Below are positions 15,122 to 23,785 of a stretch of 47,954 nucleotides of DNA, one piece after another (positions within the stretch are counted from its first letter, which is position 1; every line of letters starts with the position of its first letter). The stretch is from NCBI GenBank assembly GCA_902789795.1, contig CADAPM010000017.1, forward strand, positions 1-47,954, written 5' to 3'. This stretch comes from an uncultured Eubacteriales bacterium. GTDB taxonomy: Bacteria; Bacillota; Clostridia; Christensenellales; Aristaeellaceae. A program made the position numbers and the translations under genes. The notes beneath the pieces were generated by a model. The model made no database searches, was not told the origin of the DNA, and saw only the letters and a program-made list of their open reading frames with translations.

Positions 15122-15997
15122 ATGAAACTGAACAAAACGATCATTATCGCTGCTGTGGTCCTGATTCTGGCCGTGCTGGTCTATGCCACCTGCACCGCGC
15201 AGGTCCCGACCGGATATACCGGCATCCTGACGACCTTCGGCCGGGTAGAAAAGTACACCTTGGATGCGGGCTTCCACTTCAAGTCTCCCTTCCAGAAAGT
15301 CGTGTTGATGGACAACCGTGAGCAGAAGACGGTGTTCAAGACCCAGTCCTTCTCCAGCGATATCCAGCAGGTGGACATTGACGGGTCCATCAACTTCTCC
15401 ATCAACACCGCCACGGCCATGAACCTGTACCGCGAGGTGGGCACCAACTACTTCAACACCCTGGTGATGCCGAGGCTGCTGGAAAACACGAAGGCCGTCT
15501 TCTCCAAGTACACGGCGGAAAACCTGGTGGCGGCGCGTGAGCGGCTGAGCCTGACCATCCGCGATCAGCTGTCATTCGAGATGGAACGCTACGGCATCAA
15601 CATCATCTCCGTGAGCATCGAGAACATCGACTTCACCGACAGCTTTACCGACGCGGTAGAGCAGAAGCAGGTCGCGGCCCAGAAGAAGCTCCAGGCCGAG
15701 ATCGAGCAGGAGCAGAAGACCATGGAGACCCAGCAGCAGGCGGAGCGCCAGCGCATCACCGCCGAGGCGGAAGCCGCTGTGAAGAAGATCCAGGCGGACG
15801 CCGCTGCCTACGCCACCCGCATCCAGGCCGAGGCCGAGGCGGAAGCGAACCAGAAGATCGCCGCTTCCCTGACCGAGAGCCTGATCAAGTGGCAGCAGGC
15901 CAACAGCTGGGACGGCAAGCTGCCCACCTTCATGAGCGGCGAGAGCAGCACCACGCTGCCGATCCTGAACATGCAGACGACGGAGCAGGGGGACTGA
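15122..15997 (+). CDS. SPFH/prohibitin-like membrane protein
   Basis: A 291-residue protein anchored by one N-terminal membrane segment (7-24). A Band 7/SPFH domain covers about 28-180 ('VPTGYTGILTTFGRV...LDAGFHFKSPFQKVV') and a long Glu/Gln/Ala-rich coiled coil covers 178-255. SPFH proteins oligomerise in membrane microdomains and scaffold proteases or other complexes. AAAGGAGG lies 8 nt before the ATG. A small repeat protein follows 47 nt downstream in the same direction and may be its partner. Confidence 0.87.
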   Translation: MKLNKTIIIAAVVLILAVLVYATCTAQVPTGYTGILTTFGRVEKYTLDAGFHFKSPFQKVVLMDNREQKTVFKTQSFSSDIQQVDIDGSINFSINTATAMNLYREVGTNYFNTLVMPRLLENTKAVFSKYTAENLVAARERLSLTIRDQLSFEMERYGINIISVSIENIDFTDSFTDAVEQKQVAAQKKLQAEIEQEQKTMETQQQAERQRITAEAEAAVKKIQADAAAYATRIQAEAEAEANQKIAASLTESLIKWQQANSWDGKLPTFMSGESSTTLPILNMQTTEQGD

Positions 15998-16044
15998 CCG
16001 GAATCACTCCCGCCGCTCCCCAGGGATGAAAGGAGGCTGTGCGT

Positions 16045-16362
16045 ATGTCGAAGCGCTATACCACCATCGACGGTCTGTTCGGCACCAAGATCCATTTTGA
16101 CGAAAACGGGAATTACGCCGGCGAGTCCGTCCCCGGGCTGTTCAAGGACACCATGATTCACTATGACGCCAACAGGAATTATGCGGGGCGCACCGATCCC
16201 GGCCTGTTCGGGACCCGGGTGCACACGGACAAAGACGGCCGCGCCGCCGGGGAATCCGTGCAGGGCTGGTTGGGACAGACGGTCCATTCCGGCACGGACG
16301 GGAAAACCGGCACATCCTGGGACACGTGGTTCGGGACCGTGACGGAGATCGATGGTGACTAA
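16045..16362 (+). CDS. Small tandem-repeat protein (four repeats of about 21 residues)
   Basis: A 105-residue protein made almost entirely of four repeats: residues 9-29, 30-51, 52-72 and 73-92. Each has the pattern '(P/D/Q)G(L/W)(F/L)G....H.D..G..AG.S'. The YAG/AAG plus DENGNYAGES style resembles short beta-hairpin repeats that bind partners or cell-wall ligands, but no family is named. There is no signal peptide or membrane segment. AAAGGAGG lies 8 nt before the ATG; an in-frame GTG 6 nt upstream is less likely. It is in an operon with the SPFH gene. Confidence 0.7.
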   Translation: MSKRYTTIDGLFGTKIHFDENGNYAGESVPGLFKDTMIHYDANRNYAGRTDPGLFGTRVHTDKDGRAAGESVQGWLGQTVHSGTDGKTGTSWDTWFGTVTEIDGD

Positions 16363-16398
16363 AAAAAACTCAGTATAAGTTCACTGACAAATAAAAAA

Positions 16399-16439
16399 CC
16401 AGCGCCCCGGCCTGTCAGAACGGCAGGCCGGGGCGCTGG
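16399..16439 (-). terminator. Strong terminator between convergent genes
   Basis: A perfect 16-bp stem (16399-16414 with 16424-16439) and a 9-nt loop. On the minus strand it is followed by TTTTTTATTT, so it serves the esterase/msrA operon; the tail on the plus strand is weaker. Confidence 0.85.
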
Positions 16440-16455
16440 CGGTTTATCACCGGGA

Positions 16456-17232
16456 TCACTCCGAAAAGATCATTTCAATAAACGCTTTGATCTGCGTGTC
16501 CCAGAAGGACCATTCGTGGCCGATGCCGGGCTCCTCGTAATGGGTCACGGGCCAGCCGTGCTTCTGCAGCGCGGGCACGAAGGCCTGGTGCTGGCCGTAC
16601 AGGAAGTCAGCGGTGCCGCAGCTTATGTAGAGGTGGGGCTTCTTCGGGGCGGAGGCGTTCACTTCAAGCAGGTGCATCAGGTCCACCTCGCTGCCGGGGG
16701 CCTTGCTCAGGTCGCCCAGCACGCTGCGCCAGCGGTCCTGCCGGATCGCGGGGATGCTGGCGAGCTCCCGGATCGTGTTGACCGCGCCGGAGAAGCTGGC
16801 GGCGGCTTTGAAGCGCTCGGGATAGGTCAGGGCCAGGCGCATGGCGCCGTAGCCGCCCATGCTGAGGCCCGCGACGTAGGTATCCTCCGGCCTGTCGCTC
16901 AGGCGGAAAAAGCGGTGCATGATCCGGGGCAGCTCCTCGCTGACGTAGTCCCAGTAGCGCTCGCCGTAGACCTCATTGCAGTAGAAACTGTGGTTGACGG
17001 CGGGCATGATCACCGCCAGATTGTGGGCGGCGGCGTAGCGCTCCACGGAGGTGCGGCGCATCCAGATGGAGTGGTCGTCGCTGTAGCCGTGCAGCAGATA
17101 GAGGACCTTGGGCAGCTCGGCGCCCGCGCTGGCGGTGACGCCGATGCCCTGGCTGCCCTCCGGCAGGATCACGTTGACGGTGGACGCGACGTTCAGGGTT
17201 TCAGAGAAAAACTGGACCTGCAAAAATGCCAT
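16456..17232 (-). CDS. Alpha/beta-hydrolase esterase (EstA/tributyrin esterase family)
   Basis: A 258-residue cytoplasmic serine esterase of the 'putative esterase' family that also holds EstA, feruloyl esterases and S-formylglutathione hydrolases. It has nucleophile Ser124 in GLSMGGYG, probable Asp209 (SCGTADF), His239 (GIGHEW) and oxyanion-hole LLHG (47-50). AAGGAGG lies 7 nt before the ATG. It starts 16 bp after the msrA stop, so it is the second gene of that operon. The natural substrate is unknown; short-chain acyl or acetyl esters are likely. Confidence 0.85.
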   Translation of the reverse strand: MAFLQVQFFSETLNVASTVNVILPEGSQGIGVTASAGAELPKVLYLLHGYSDDHSIWMRRTSVERYAAAHNLAVIMPAVNHSFYCNEVYGERYWDYVSEELPRIMHRFFRLSDRPEDTYVAGLSMGGYGAMRLALTYPERFKAAASFSGAVNTIRELASIPAIRQDRWRSVLGDLSKAPGSEVDLMHLLEVNASAPKKPHLYISCGTADFLYGQHQAFVPALQKHGWPVTHYEEPGIGHEWSFWDTQIKAFIEMIFSE

Positions 17233-17248
17233 GGGAGAGCCTCCTTCA

Positions 17249-17797
17249 TCAATGCGCAAAATGCGGGGCTTGGCTGTCTTCCGTCCAGAGGGCCGGGTCC
17301 ACTGTGCGTACCCAGGCGATCTGGGCAAAGGGCACGTGGCAGTAGCCGCCGGGGTTCTTATCCAGGTACTTCTGGTGGTAGGTCTCGGCGTCGAAGAACT
17401 GGGCCAGGGGCTCGCATTCCACGGCGACAGGCCGGCCGGTGCGGCTTTCCAGGCGGCCGAGGGAGGCGCGGATGACCGGGGCGTCCGCTTCGTCCGTGTA
17501 ATAGATGCCGGTGCGGTACTGGTGGCCGATGTCACCGCCCTGGCGGTCCACGCTGGAGGGATCGATGGAAAGGTAGAAGAGGCTCAGCAGGGTCTCGAGG
17601 GGGAGGACCTGATCGTCGAACACCACGTGCACGGTCTCCGCGTGGCCGGTGTTCTCGTGCTTCACCTGCTCATAGCTGGGGTGCTCCGTCTTCCCGTTGG
17701 CGTAGCCTACGCGGGTCTCCAGAACACCCTGTATGCTGGCGAGGTATTTTTCCGCGCCCCAGAAGCAGCCGCCCGCCAGATAGATCTCATGACGCAT
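17249..17797 (-). CDS. msrA: Peptide-methionine (S)-S-oxide reductase
   Basis: A 182-residue repair enzyme that reduces methionine-S-sulfoxide. The catalytic Cys11 lies in AGGCFWGAE at the very start, and the family stretches 'GYANG', 'TGHAETVHVVFD' and 'GGDIGHQYRTGIYY' are all intact. GAGGAG lies about 6 nt before the ATG. It leads a two-gene operon with the esterase from the promoter at 17859-17887. Confidence 0.95.
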   Translation of the reverse strand: MRHEIYLAGGCFWGAEKYLASIQGVLETRVGYANGKTEHPSYEQVKHENTGHAETVHVVFDDQVLPLETLLSLFYLSIDPSSVDRQGGDIGHQYRTGIYYTDEADAPVIRASLGRLESRTGRPVAVECEPLAQFFDAETYHQKYLDKNPGGYCHVPFAQIAWVRTVDPALWTEDSQAPHFAH

Positions 17798-17858
17798 AAA
17801 TACTCCTCTTTCTTCAGTGTGAACTGAATGGAATGGCGATACAAAAACTGACACGCCC

Positions 17859-17887
17859 ATTATAGGGAAGCGGGTCGAAAACGTCAA
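17859..17887 (-). promoter_or_regulatory. Sigma-A promoter of msrA-esterase
   Basis: Minus strand TTGACG (17882-17887), 17-bp spacer, consensus TATAAT (17859-17864). The leader is about 55 nt. Confidence 0.75.
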
Positions 17888-17992
17888 GAGCCGATGCGAG
17901 ACGGGACGGTCTGATTAAATATCGAACATTTGATTCTAAAATGAGATATATAATTCATATATATCCGAACAAAATTTAATAGTTTTTGAGGA

Positions 17993-18021
17993 TTGACACG
18001 GTTTTATGAATCTGCTACAAT
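17993..18021 (+). promoter_or_regulatory. Sigma-A promoter of the purine ABC operon
   Basis: TTGACA (17993-17998), 17-bp spacer, TACAAT (18016-18021). The start is near 18028, giving a leader of about 90 nt. Confidence 0.8.
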
Positions 18022-18027
18022 GAAAAA

Positions 18028-18115
18028 GCTCCCTGGACGAGGGGGCGACCAGAATACGCTTCGCCTTTGGGTGAGGCGTAGTGCATTTTCTGGGGTATTT
18101 TGGTTGTAAGGAGGG
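18028..18115 (+). promoter_or_regulatory. Structured 5' leader with mutually exclusive pairings (riboswitch-like)
   Basis: CCAGAA (18049-18054) can pair upstream with CUGG (18033-18036), closing a loop with ACGAGG and GGCGA, or downstream with UUCUGG (18088-18093). The downstream pairing closes a long hairpin with inner stem CGCCU/AGGCG (18062-18078). The leader ends at AAGGAGGG. The competing pairings suggest a switch controlling the transporter operon. It matches no riboswitch consensus I can recall with confidence. Confidence 0.5.
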
Positions 18116-18121
18116 ATGCGC

Positions 18122-18955
18122 GTGAAAAAGCGGTGGCTGCTCACGCTGTTTGCGCCGGGTGTCGTGTTCCTGGTGCTGTGCTGCGCCTGGCCGGTGCTGC
18201 GCATCGTCCTCCAGACCATTTATGACGATACCGGCGCGGTCAGCTTTGCGGGCTACGCGTCGCTCTTTGGCAAGAGCTTTTTCAGGAATTCCCTGCTGCG
18301 CACCCTGCGCCTGTCCGCCATCACCACGCTGGTCTGCGCGGTGGTGGGCATCCCGGTCTCCTTTTACATTTCCCGCCTGGCGGAAAAGCGCAAGAGCCTG
18401 GCGATCTCCCTGGCCACCTTTCCGCTCTTGACCTCCGCCATCGTGCGCTCCATCTGCTGGATCGTGCTGCTGGGCAAAAAGGGCGTCATCAATAATCTGC
18501 TGGTGGGCATCGGGCTGATCGACAAGCCGCTGAGCATCCTGTACACCGAAACCTCCATGCTGATCGGCTACATCCAGCTGTTCATGCCGCTGATGCTTCT
18601 GAGCCTGGTGGGCGTCATGGAATCCATCGACGACGAGCTGCTGCAGGCGGCCCAGACCCTGGGCTGCCCGCCCATCCTGGCCTTTGCCAAGGTGGTCATC
18701 CCCCTGAGCGTATCCGGCCTGATCACCGGCGGGATGCTGGTGTTCACGGGCACCATGACGGCTTACGCGACGCCGAACCTGCTGGGCGGTACCAAGACCA
18801 AGGTGCTCTCCACCCTGCTGGATCAGTACGCCAACGTCAATTCGGACTGGGTCAGCGCCTCCATGGTGGCGGCGGTCATGATCTTCTTTACCGTGCTGGT
18901 GAACGTGCTGTTCACGCAGATCGCGAACCGGCTGAACAGGAGGCAGAACGGATGA
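18122..18955 (+). CDS. ABC importer permease, PotB-like
   Basis: A 277-residue permease with six predicted membrane helices and the BPD_transp_1 'EAA'-like loop 'ELLQAAQTLGCPPILAFAKVVIPLS' that contacts the ATPase. The GTG at 18122 is chosen because AAGGAGGG ends 6 nt before it; the in-frame ATG at 18116 abuts the ribosome site. It is the first gene of the operon and its end overlaps the next permease by 4 bp. The family imports polyamines, iron or other small cations, but the operon context points to a purine-related substrate. Confidence 0.87.
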   Translation: MKKRWLLTLFAPGVVFLVLCCAWPVLRIVLQTIYDDTGAVSFAGYASLFGKSFFRNSLLRTLRLSAITTLVCAVVGIPVSFYISRLAEKRKSLAISLATFPLLTSAIVRSICWIVLLGKKGVINNLLVGIGLIDKPLSILYTETSMLIGYIQLFMPLMLLSLVGVMESIDDELLQAAQTLGCPPILAFAKVVIPLSVSGLITGGMLVFTGTMTAYATPNLLGGTKTKVLSTLLDQYANVNSDWVSASMVAAVMIFFTVLVNVLFTQIANRLNRRQNG

Positions 18956-19731
18956 AAAAGAGCCGCCTCCTGCTGGTATTGACCGTGCTGACGTACATCT
19001 TCCTGGTCGGGCCCATGCTGATCATGGTGGGCACGTCCTTCTCCTCGACGGCGGCCGTGTCCTTCCCGCCCACGGGGTTCTCCCTGCAGTGGTATGAGAA
19101 GGCTTTCACCCTGCCCAGCTTCCAGCGCGGCTTCGTGACCTCGCTCACGGTCTCGCTGATCGGCACGGTGCTGGCGATGCTGCTGGGCATCCCCGCGGCC
19201 TATGCCATCAACAAGTACCGCTTCCGCGGCAAGGCGCTGGTGAACGGCTTCTTCCTGTCCCCGACGCTGGTCCCGGCGCTGGTGCTGGGCTTCGCGCTGC
19301 TGCGCTCCTTCATCCCGCGCATCGGCGGCTCGGTGTACCTGGGGCTGGTGGTGGGCTATACGCTGATCGCGCTGCCCTACATCATCCGCACTACGGGCTC
19401 GGCCATGAGCAACTTTGACTTCTCCATCGAGGAGGCGGCCCGGTCCCTCGGCACCCCGGCGGTCCCCGCGTTCTTCCTGACGGTGATCCCCAACATCCGC
19501 TCCGGCCTGATCTCCGCCTTCATCCTGGCGTTCATCAATTCCTTCAACGACGTTTCCATCGGCGTTTTCATATCCAGCCCGGGCACCATGACGCTGCCCA
19601 CCGCCATGCAGAGCCTGATCATCGGGCGAATGGACCCGACGATCGCCGCGGCCTCCGTGCTGCTGATGCTGATGACCATCCTGCTGATGACCTTGTCTGA
19701 AAAGCTCCTGGGCATCAAGCTCCGCCGATGA
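18952..19731 (+). CDS. ABC importer permease, PotC-like
   Basis: A 259-residue second permease with an EAA loop 'SIEEAARSLGTPAVPAFFLTVIPNI' and about six membrane helices. It starts with an ATGA overlap to the first permease. Together they form the heterodimeric channel. Confidence 0.88.
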   Translation: MKKSRLLLVLTVLTYIFLVGPMLIMVGTSFSSTAAVSFPPTGFSLQWYEKAFTLPSFQRGFVTSLTVSLIGTVLAMLLGIPAAYAINKYRFRGKALVNGFFLSPTLVPALVLGFALLRSFIPRIGGSVYLGLVVGYTLIALPYIIRTTGSAMSNFDFSIEEAARSLGTPAVPAFFLTVIPNIRSGLISAFILAFINSFNDVSIGVFISSPGTMTLPTAMQSLIIGRMDPTIAAASVLLMLMTILLMTLSEKLLGIKLRR

Positions 19732-19747
19732 TGAAAGGACCGATGAC

Positions 19748-20800
19748 ATGGCGCTTTTAGAGCTCAAAAACGTATCCGCCGGTTACGGCAAAAACATCAT
19801 CCTCAAGGATTTCTGCATCGACATCGAGGAGGGCAAGCTCGTGTCCCTGCTGGGCTCCTCCGGCTGCGGCAAGACCACGACCCTGCGCACCATGGCGGGC
19901 TTCATCGACGTGGTGAAGGGGCAGTTCCTCTTTGACGGGCAGGATTATACCCGCACGCCGATCCACAAGCGCGGGTTCGGCTATGTGTTCCAGAGCTATG
20001 CGCTGTTCCCGCACCTGAGCGTGTTCGACAACGTGGCCTTCGGCCTGAAGCGCCGGCACGTGAACCGCACGGAGATCAAGGAACGCGTGACGGAAATGCT
20101 GACCCGGGTCGGCCTTTCCGGCTTTGAGGACCGCCTGCCTGCTGATATGTCCGGCGGACAGCGGCAGCGCGTGGCCCTGGCGAGGGCGCTGGTGCTCAAG
20201 CCCCGGGTGCTGCTGATGGACGAGCCGCTTTCCAACCTGGACGCGCGGCTGCGCGTGGAGATGCGCGTGGAGATCCGCCGCCTGCAGCAGGAGATGGGCA
20301 TCACCGCCGTGTACGTGACCCACGACCAGGAGGAGTGCTTCTCCATCTCCGACCAGGTGGCCATCATGAACAACGGCCGCATCGAGCAGATGGATACCCC
20401 GATGCACATCTTCAACTATCCGGTGAACGAGTTCACCGCCCGCTTCGTCGGGTTCGAGAACTTTGTGCCGGTCACCTTGGAAAACGGGCGCTATGTGTCC
20501 GCTTCGGGCACCGTGTTCGAGACGGACAAGACCGCGCCCCGCCTCAAGGCTGCGTGCCGGCCGGACGACCTGCAGCTGCTGCCGGGCCACGAGGGCGGCA
20601 TCATGCGCCTGAGGGGCGAGATCGTGGTGGCCACCTTCCTGGGCAAGCAGATGCAGTACCTGGTCCACACCCGGGAGGGAGACTTCCTGGTCAATACCGC
20701 GGCGGAGGCGCTGTACGCCCCGCACGATCCGGTGACCGTGTGCTTTCCGCGGGAAAAGACCATTTTTACCCTGGACGAGACCCCGGTGACAGCGCCGTAA
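19748..20800 (+). CDS. ABC importer ATPase, PotA-like
   Basis: A 350-residue ATPase: Walker A GSSGCGKTT (36-44), Q-loop in YVFQSYALF (79-87), signature MSGGQ (134-138), Walker B LLMDEP (155-160), D-loop SNLDA and switch His192. A C-terminal TOBE-like domain (about 275-345) is present. It lies 16 bp after the PotC-like gene. All catalytic residues are present. Confidence 0.93.
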   Translation: MALLELKNVSAGYGKNIILKDFCIDIEEGKLVSLLGSSGCGKTTTLRTMAGFIDVVKGQFLFDGQDYTRTPIHKRGFGYVFQSYALFPHLSVFDNVAFGLKRRHVNRTEIKERVTEMLTRVGLSGFEDRLPADMSGGQRQRVALARALVLKPRVLLMDEPLSNLDARLRVEMRVEIRRLQQEMGITAVYVTHDQEECFSISDQVAIMNNGRIEQMDTPMHIFNYPVNEFTARFVGFENFVPVTLENGRYVSASGTVFETDKTAPRLKAACRPDDLQLLPGHEGGIMRLRGEIVVATFLGKQMQYLVHTREGDFLVNTAAEALYAPHDPVTVCFPREKTIFTLDETPVTAP

Positions 20801-20841
20801 AGCGGCGTTATCATAAATACAAACCTAATGGAGGAAAACCC

Positions 20842-21870
20842 ATGAAGAAGATCGCTGCTGTGCTGCTGGCCCTGGTAATGGTCCTGTCCATGACCGCCGC
20901 GCTGGCCGAGGAAGTGCCTACCCTGGTCATCTCTACCTGGTCTGCCAACATCGATACCATCACCGAGAACGTTTTCAAGCCCTTCGAAGAGGCGAACAAC
21001 TGCAAGATCGTGCTGGACCTGGGCAACAACGCCCCGCGCCTGGCCAAGGTGCAGGAGAACCCCGAACAGTTCGACATCGTGTACTTCTCTGACCTGTATG
21101 TGCAGAAGTGCATCGCGGCTGACCTCTTCATGCCCATCGACAAGACCCGCATCGAAGGCCTGGAAGACCTGTATCCCTTCTGCCAGGATCCGTCCAACGG
21201 CTATGGCCCCGGCTACACCGTGACCGGCTTCGGCATCCTGTATGATCCCAAGGCCGTCAGCGAGCCCATCACCAGCTGGGCGCAGCTGTGGAACGAGGAA
21301 GTGGCTTCCCAGCTCGTGATCCCGGACATCAGCATGACCTCCGGCCCCTACATGATCGAAGTTGCCGGCAAGGTGGCCGGTGTGGATCCCGCTGAAAACG
21401 AAGATCCCGCTTTCGAGAAGATCAAGGAGCTCATCAATCTGGGCGCCGGCTTCTATGCCAGCTCCGGCGACCTGGCTGCCAAGTTTGAGCAGGGCGAAGT
21501 CTCCGTGGCCGTGTGCCAGGACTTCAACGCCAGCACCATCCGCGGCGCCGTGGAAGGCCTGGAGTACGTGATCGTTCCTGACGAGGGCACCTTCCTGGGC
21601 ATCAACTCCGTCAACATCGTCAAGGGCTGCAAGAATGTGGACCTGGCCTACAAGTTCATCTCCTGGCTGATCAGCTATGACGTGCAGTACAAGGACGCTC
21701 TGGACAAGGTGGAAGCTCCGGCCAACACCAAGGTCGTGCTGACCCCCGAACAGGCCGAAGGCATCTGCTACGGCGAGACCGTCGCCCTGTCCGGCGCTCC
21801 CAACTGGGCCCTGTACAACGAGCGCAACGCCGCCTGGATCGAGCGCTACAACGAGGAGATCTATCAATAA
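20842..21870 (+). CDS. ABC importer substrate-binding protein, PotD-like, non-lipidated
   Basis: A 342-residue periplasmic-binding-type protein (SBP_bac family, PotD group). The signal peptide ends at ALA-EE (after residue 22). No cysteine follows the signal peptide, so it is not a lipoprotein, which is unusual for a Gram-positive importer: retention would need another mechanism. GGAGG lies 8 nt before the ATG. The stop overlaps the start of adenine deaminase (TAATG). The substrate is inferred from neighbours to be a nucleobase or nucleoside rather than a polyamine. Confidence 0.88.
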   Translation: MKKIAAVLLALVMVLSMTAALAEEVPTLVISTWSANIDTITENVFKPFEEANNCKIVLDLGNNAPRLAKVQENPEQFDIVYFSDLYVQKCIAADLFMPIDKTRIEGLEDLYPFCQDPSNGYGPGYTVTGFGILYDPKAVSEPITSWAQLWNEEVASQLVIPDISMTSGPYMIEVAGKVAGVDPAENEDPAFEKIKELINLGAGFYASSGDLAAKFEQGEVSVAVCQDFNASTIRGAVEGLEYVIVPDEGTFLGINSVNIVKGCKNVDLAYKFISWLISYDVQYKDALDKVEAPANTKVVLTPEQAEGICYGETVALSGAPNWALYNERNAAWIERYNEEIYQ

Positions 21871-23576
21871 TGAAACGGACGCTGATCCGGAACGCGAACG
21901 TTTACAACACCTGGCTTCGGCAGTTTCTGCCGGGCTGGGTGCTGATCGAGGGCGAGCGGATCCGCTACGCCTTCTGTGAAGGGACGGGGCCGGATACGGC
22001 GGATGAGATCATTGACGCGAAGGGATGCTTTTGCATCCCTTCGTTGATTGATATTCACCTGCACGTGGAAAGCTCCATGATCACGCCGGCTACCTTCTCC
22101 CGGGAGCTTCTGCGCCGCGGGGTCACCACCTGTGTCGCCGAGCCGCACGAGATCGCCAACGTGTTCGGCATGGAGGGCGTCCGGGCCTTCATCAAAGCTG
22201 GTCAGGACGCGGAAATGGACATCCTGTGGGGCATCCCGTCCTCGGTGCCCTGCACGGAGTTCGAGACCACCGGCGGGCGCATCGAGCTCGAAGACGCGCT
22301 GGAGCTGTTGAAGGAGCCGTCTGTGCATTGCCTGGGCGAGGTCATGAACGCCCACAGCCTGCTCAACGAGCCCGAGGGCAAGACCCGGACCTGGCTCAAC
22401 ACATTCCGGCGGGATCTGCCCCAGGTGGTGCGCGAAGGGCACATCGCCTATTACAAGGACCGGGAGCTCTGCGATATCGTCTGGTACGGCGTCGATTCCG
22501 ACCACACCATGTTGGGGGTCGAGTGGGCCAGGGAGCGCATGAAAATGGGCGTCTTCGGCGAGCTGCAGGACAAGTCCCTGATCCCCGAGACCGTGGAATG
22601 GCTCGAAAAAGACGACATTTGGGACCACTTCTGCCTGGTCACGGACGATACCATGCCGGACCTGCTCTGCCGGCGGGGGCATCTGGATTACCTGCTGCGC
22701 AAGGCGGTGCGCCTCGGGATGAAGCCGGAGCGCGCTATCCGCGCCGTGACGTGGAATCCTGCCCAGCGCATGCGCCTGTACGACCGGGGCATGATCGGCC
22801 CCGGAATGCTGGCGGACCTGCTGCTGGTGGAGGATCTGACGGACTTCAACATCCTGCGCGTATGGAAGAACGGCCGGACCGTATACACTGCCGGGGACGC
22901 GCGGAACGAAGCCGCGGCGGAGCGGCAGTTCCCGGATCATTTTTATCATTCTGTCCACCTGGCCCCGCTCAGTGAAAGGGATTTCGCCGTGCGGACCGAC
23001 CTGCCGGACGGCGAGCATGACGCGCGCGTGATGGTGCCGGACGCGGCCTCGGGCCGGGTGCTGGAGGGCTTCCGCAGCGTGCGCGTGAAGGACGGGCAGG
23101 CTGTCGTAGAAGGCAGCGGCTGCGCCCTGATCGCCGTATTCGACCGCTATACCGGCTCAGGCCGGCGCATGGTGGGGCTGGCGGACCAGAAGGATTTCCT
23201 GAAAAAGGGCGCGGTGGCCTGCACCTACGCCCATGACCACCACGACCTGCTGGTGGCCGGCTGCTCGCCTGCTGACTGCGCCGCCGCCGCGAACTGGGTC
23301 ATCGCGCACCAGGGCGGCTACTGCGCCGTGCTGGACGGGCAGGTCGTCGCCTCCATGGAGCTGGAGGTGGGCGGCATCGTCACCGAGCGCCCCATCGCGG
23401 AGCTGGCCCGGGACGCCGACGGGATCTCGAAGGCCCTCGTCGACTTCGGCTACCACTTCCCCAACCCTATCATGTCCTTCAGCGTCCTCGGCCTCACCGT
23501 CTCCCAAGCCCTCCGCATCACGGATAAGGGGTATGTGGATGTGAGGGGCGGGAAGCTCAAGGGAGTTTTTGACTGA
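21870..23576 (+). CDS. ade: Adenine deaminase
   Basis: A 568-residue amidohydrolase that converts adenine to hypoxanthine plus ammonia. The metal site HLHVESSM (His63, His65, Glu67) and the family stretch 'VAEPHEIANVFG' (89-100) are clear, and the C-terminal domain carries the 'VGGIVTERPIAELA' segment. Length and motifs fit the Ade family. It is translationally coupled to the binding protein (TAATG), so the deaminase is dosed with the importer. Confidence 0.93.
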   Translation: MKRTLIRNANVYNTWLRQFLPGWVLIEGERIRYAFCEGTGPDTADEIIDAKGCFCIPSLIDIHLHVESSMITPATFSRELLRRGVTTCVAEPHEIANVFGMEGVRAFIKAGQDAEMDILWGIPSSVPCTEFETTGGRIELEDALELLKEPSVHCLGEVMNAHSLLNEPEGKTRTWLNTFRRDLPQVVREGHIAYYKDRELCDIVWYGVDSDHTMLGVEWARERMKMGVFGELQDKSLIPETVEWLEKDDIWDHFCLVTDDTMPDLLCRRGHLDYLLRKAVRLGMKPERAIRAVTWNPAQRMRLYDRGMIGPGMLADLLLVEDLTDFNILRVWKNGRTVYTAGDARNEAAAERQFPDHFYHSVHLAPLSERDFAVRTDLPDGEHDARVMVPDAASGRVLEGFRSVRVKDGQAVVEGSGCALIAVFDRYTGSGRRMVGLADQKDFLKKGAVACTYAHDHHDLLVAGCSPADCAAAANWVIAHQGGYCAVLDGQVVASMELEVGGIVTERPIAELARDADGISKALVDFGYHFPNPIMSFSVLGLTVSQALRITDKGYVDVRGGKLKGVFD

Positions 23577-23605
23577 GTGAGGAGTACGGGGGTGAAAGAA
23601 GATAC

Positions 23606-23724
23606 GAAGTAGGAAGGATGAGGTAGGAAGTAGGAAGTAATTCTACTTCTGTTCACGGCACTACAAATGCCTCTGCATACACAATAATTACTTCCTACTT
23701 CCTAACTCCTACTTCCTAACTTCT
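23606..23724. repeat. Heptamer element E8 (complete)
   Basis: The left array has units of AAGTAGG (23606-23640), the core runs from GTAATTCT to AATAATTAC with a GGC...GCC hairpin, and the right array has CTACTTC units (23690-23724). It lies 30 bp after the ade stop and just upstream of the promoter of the phosphorylase. Confidence 0.85.
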
Positions 23725-23735
23725 TTTCTCGGTTC

Positions 23736-23764
23736 TTGTTTTCTTCTAAACTGTTTTCCATAAT
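23736..23764 (+). promoter_or_regulatory. Promoter of the nucleoside phosphorylase
   Basis: TTGTTT (23736-23741), 17-bp spacer, CATAAT (23759-23764), about 20 nt before the ATG. Confidence 0.45.
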
Positions 23765-23785
23765 GATTCATATGACGAGGTTATT

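Noticed and set aside
18028-18115. Guanidine-III or purine riboswitch
   Set aside because: GGACGAGG resembles part of the guanidine-III motif, but the rest of that pseudoknot is missing, and the purine three-way junction bases are absent. Left as an unassigned structured leader.
20335-21870. A long frame joining the end of the ATPase region to the binding protein
   Set aside because: The upstream part is an out-of-frame shadow of the ATPase gene; the true start is the ATG at 20842 with GGAGG and a signal peptide.
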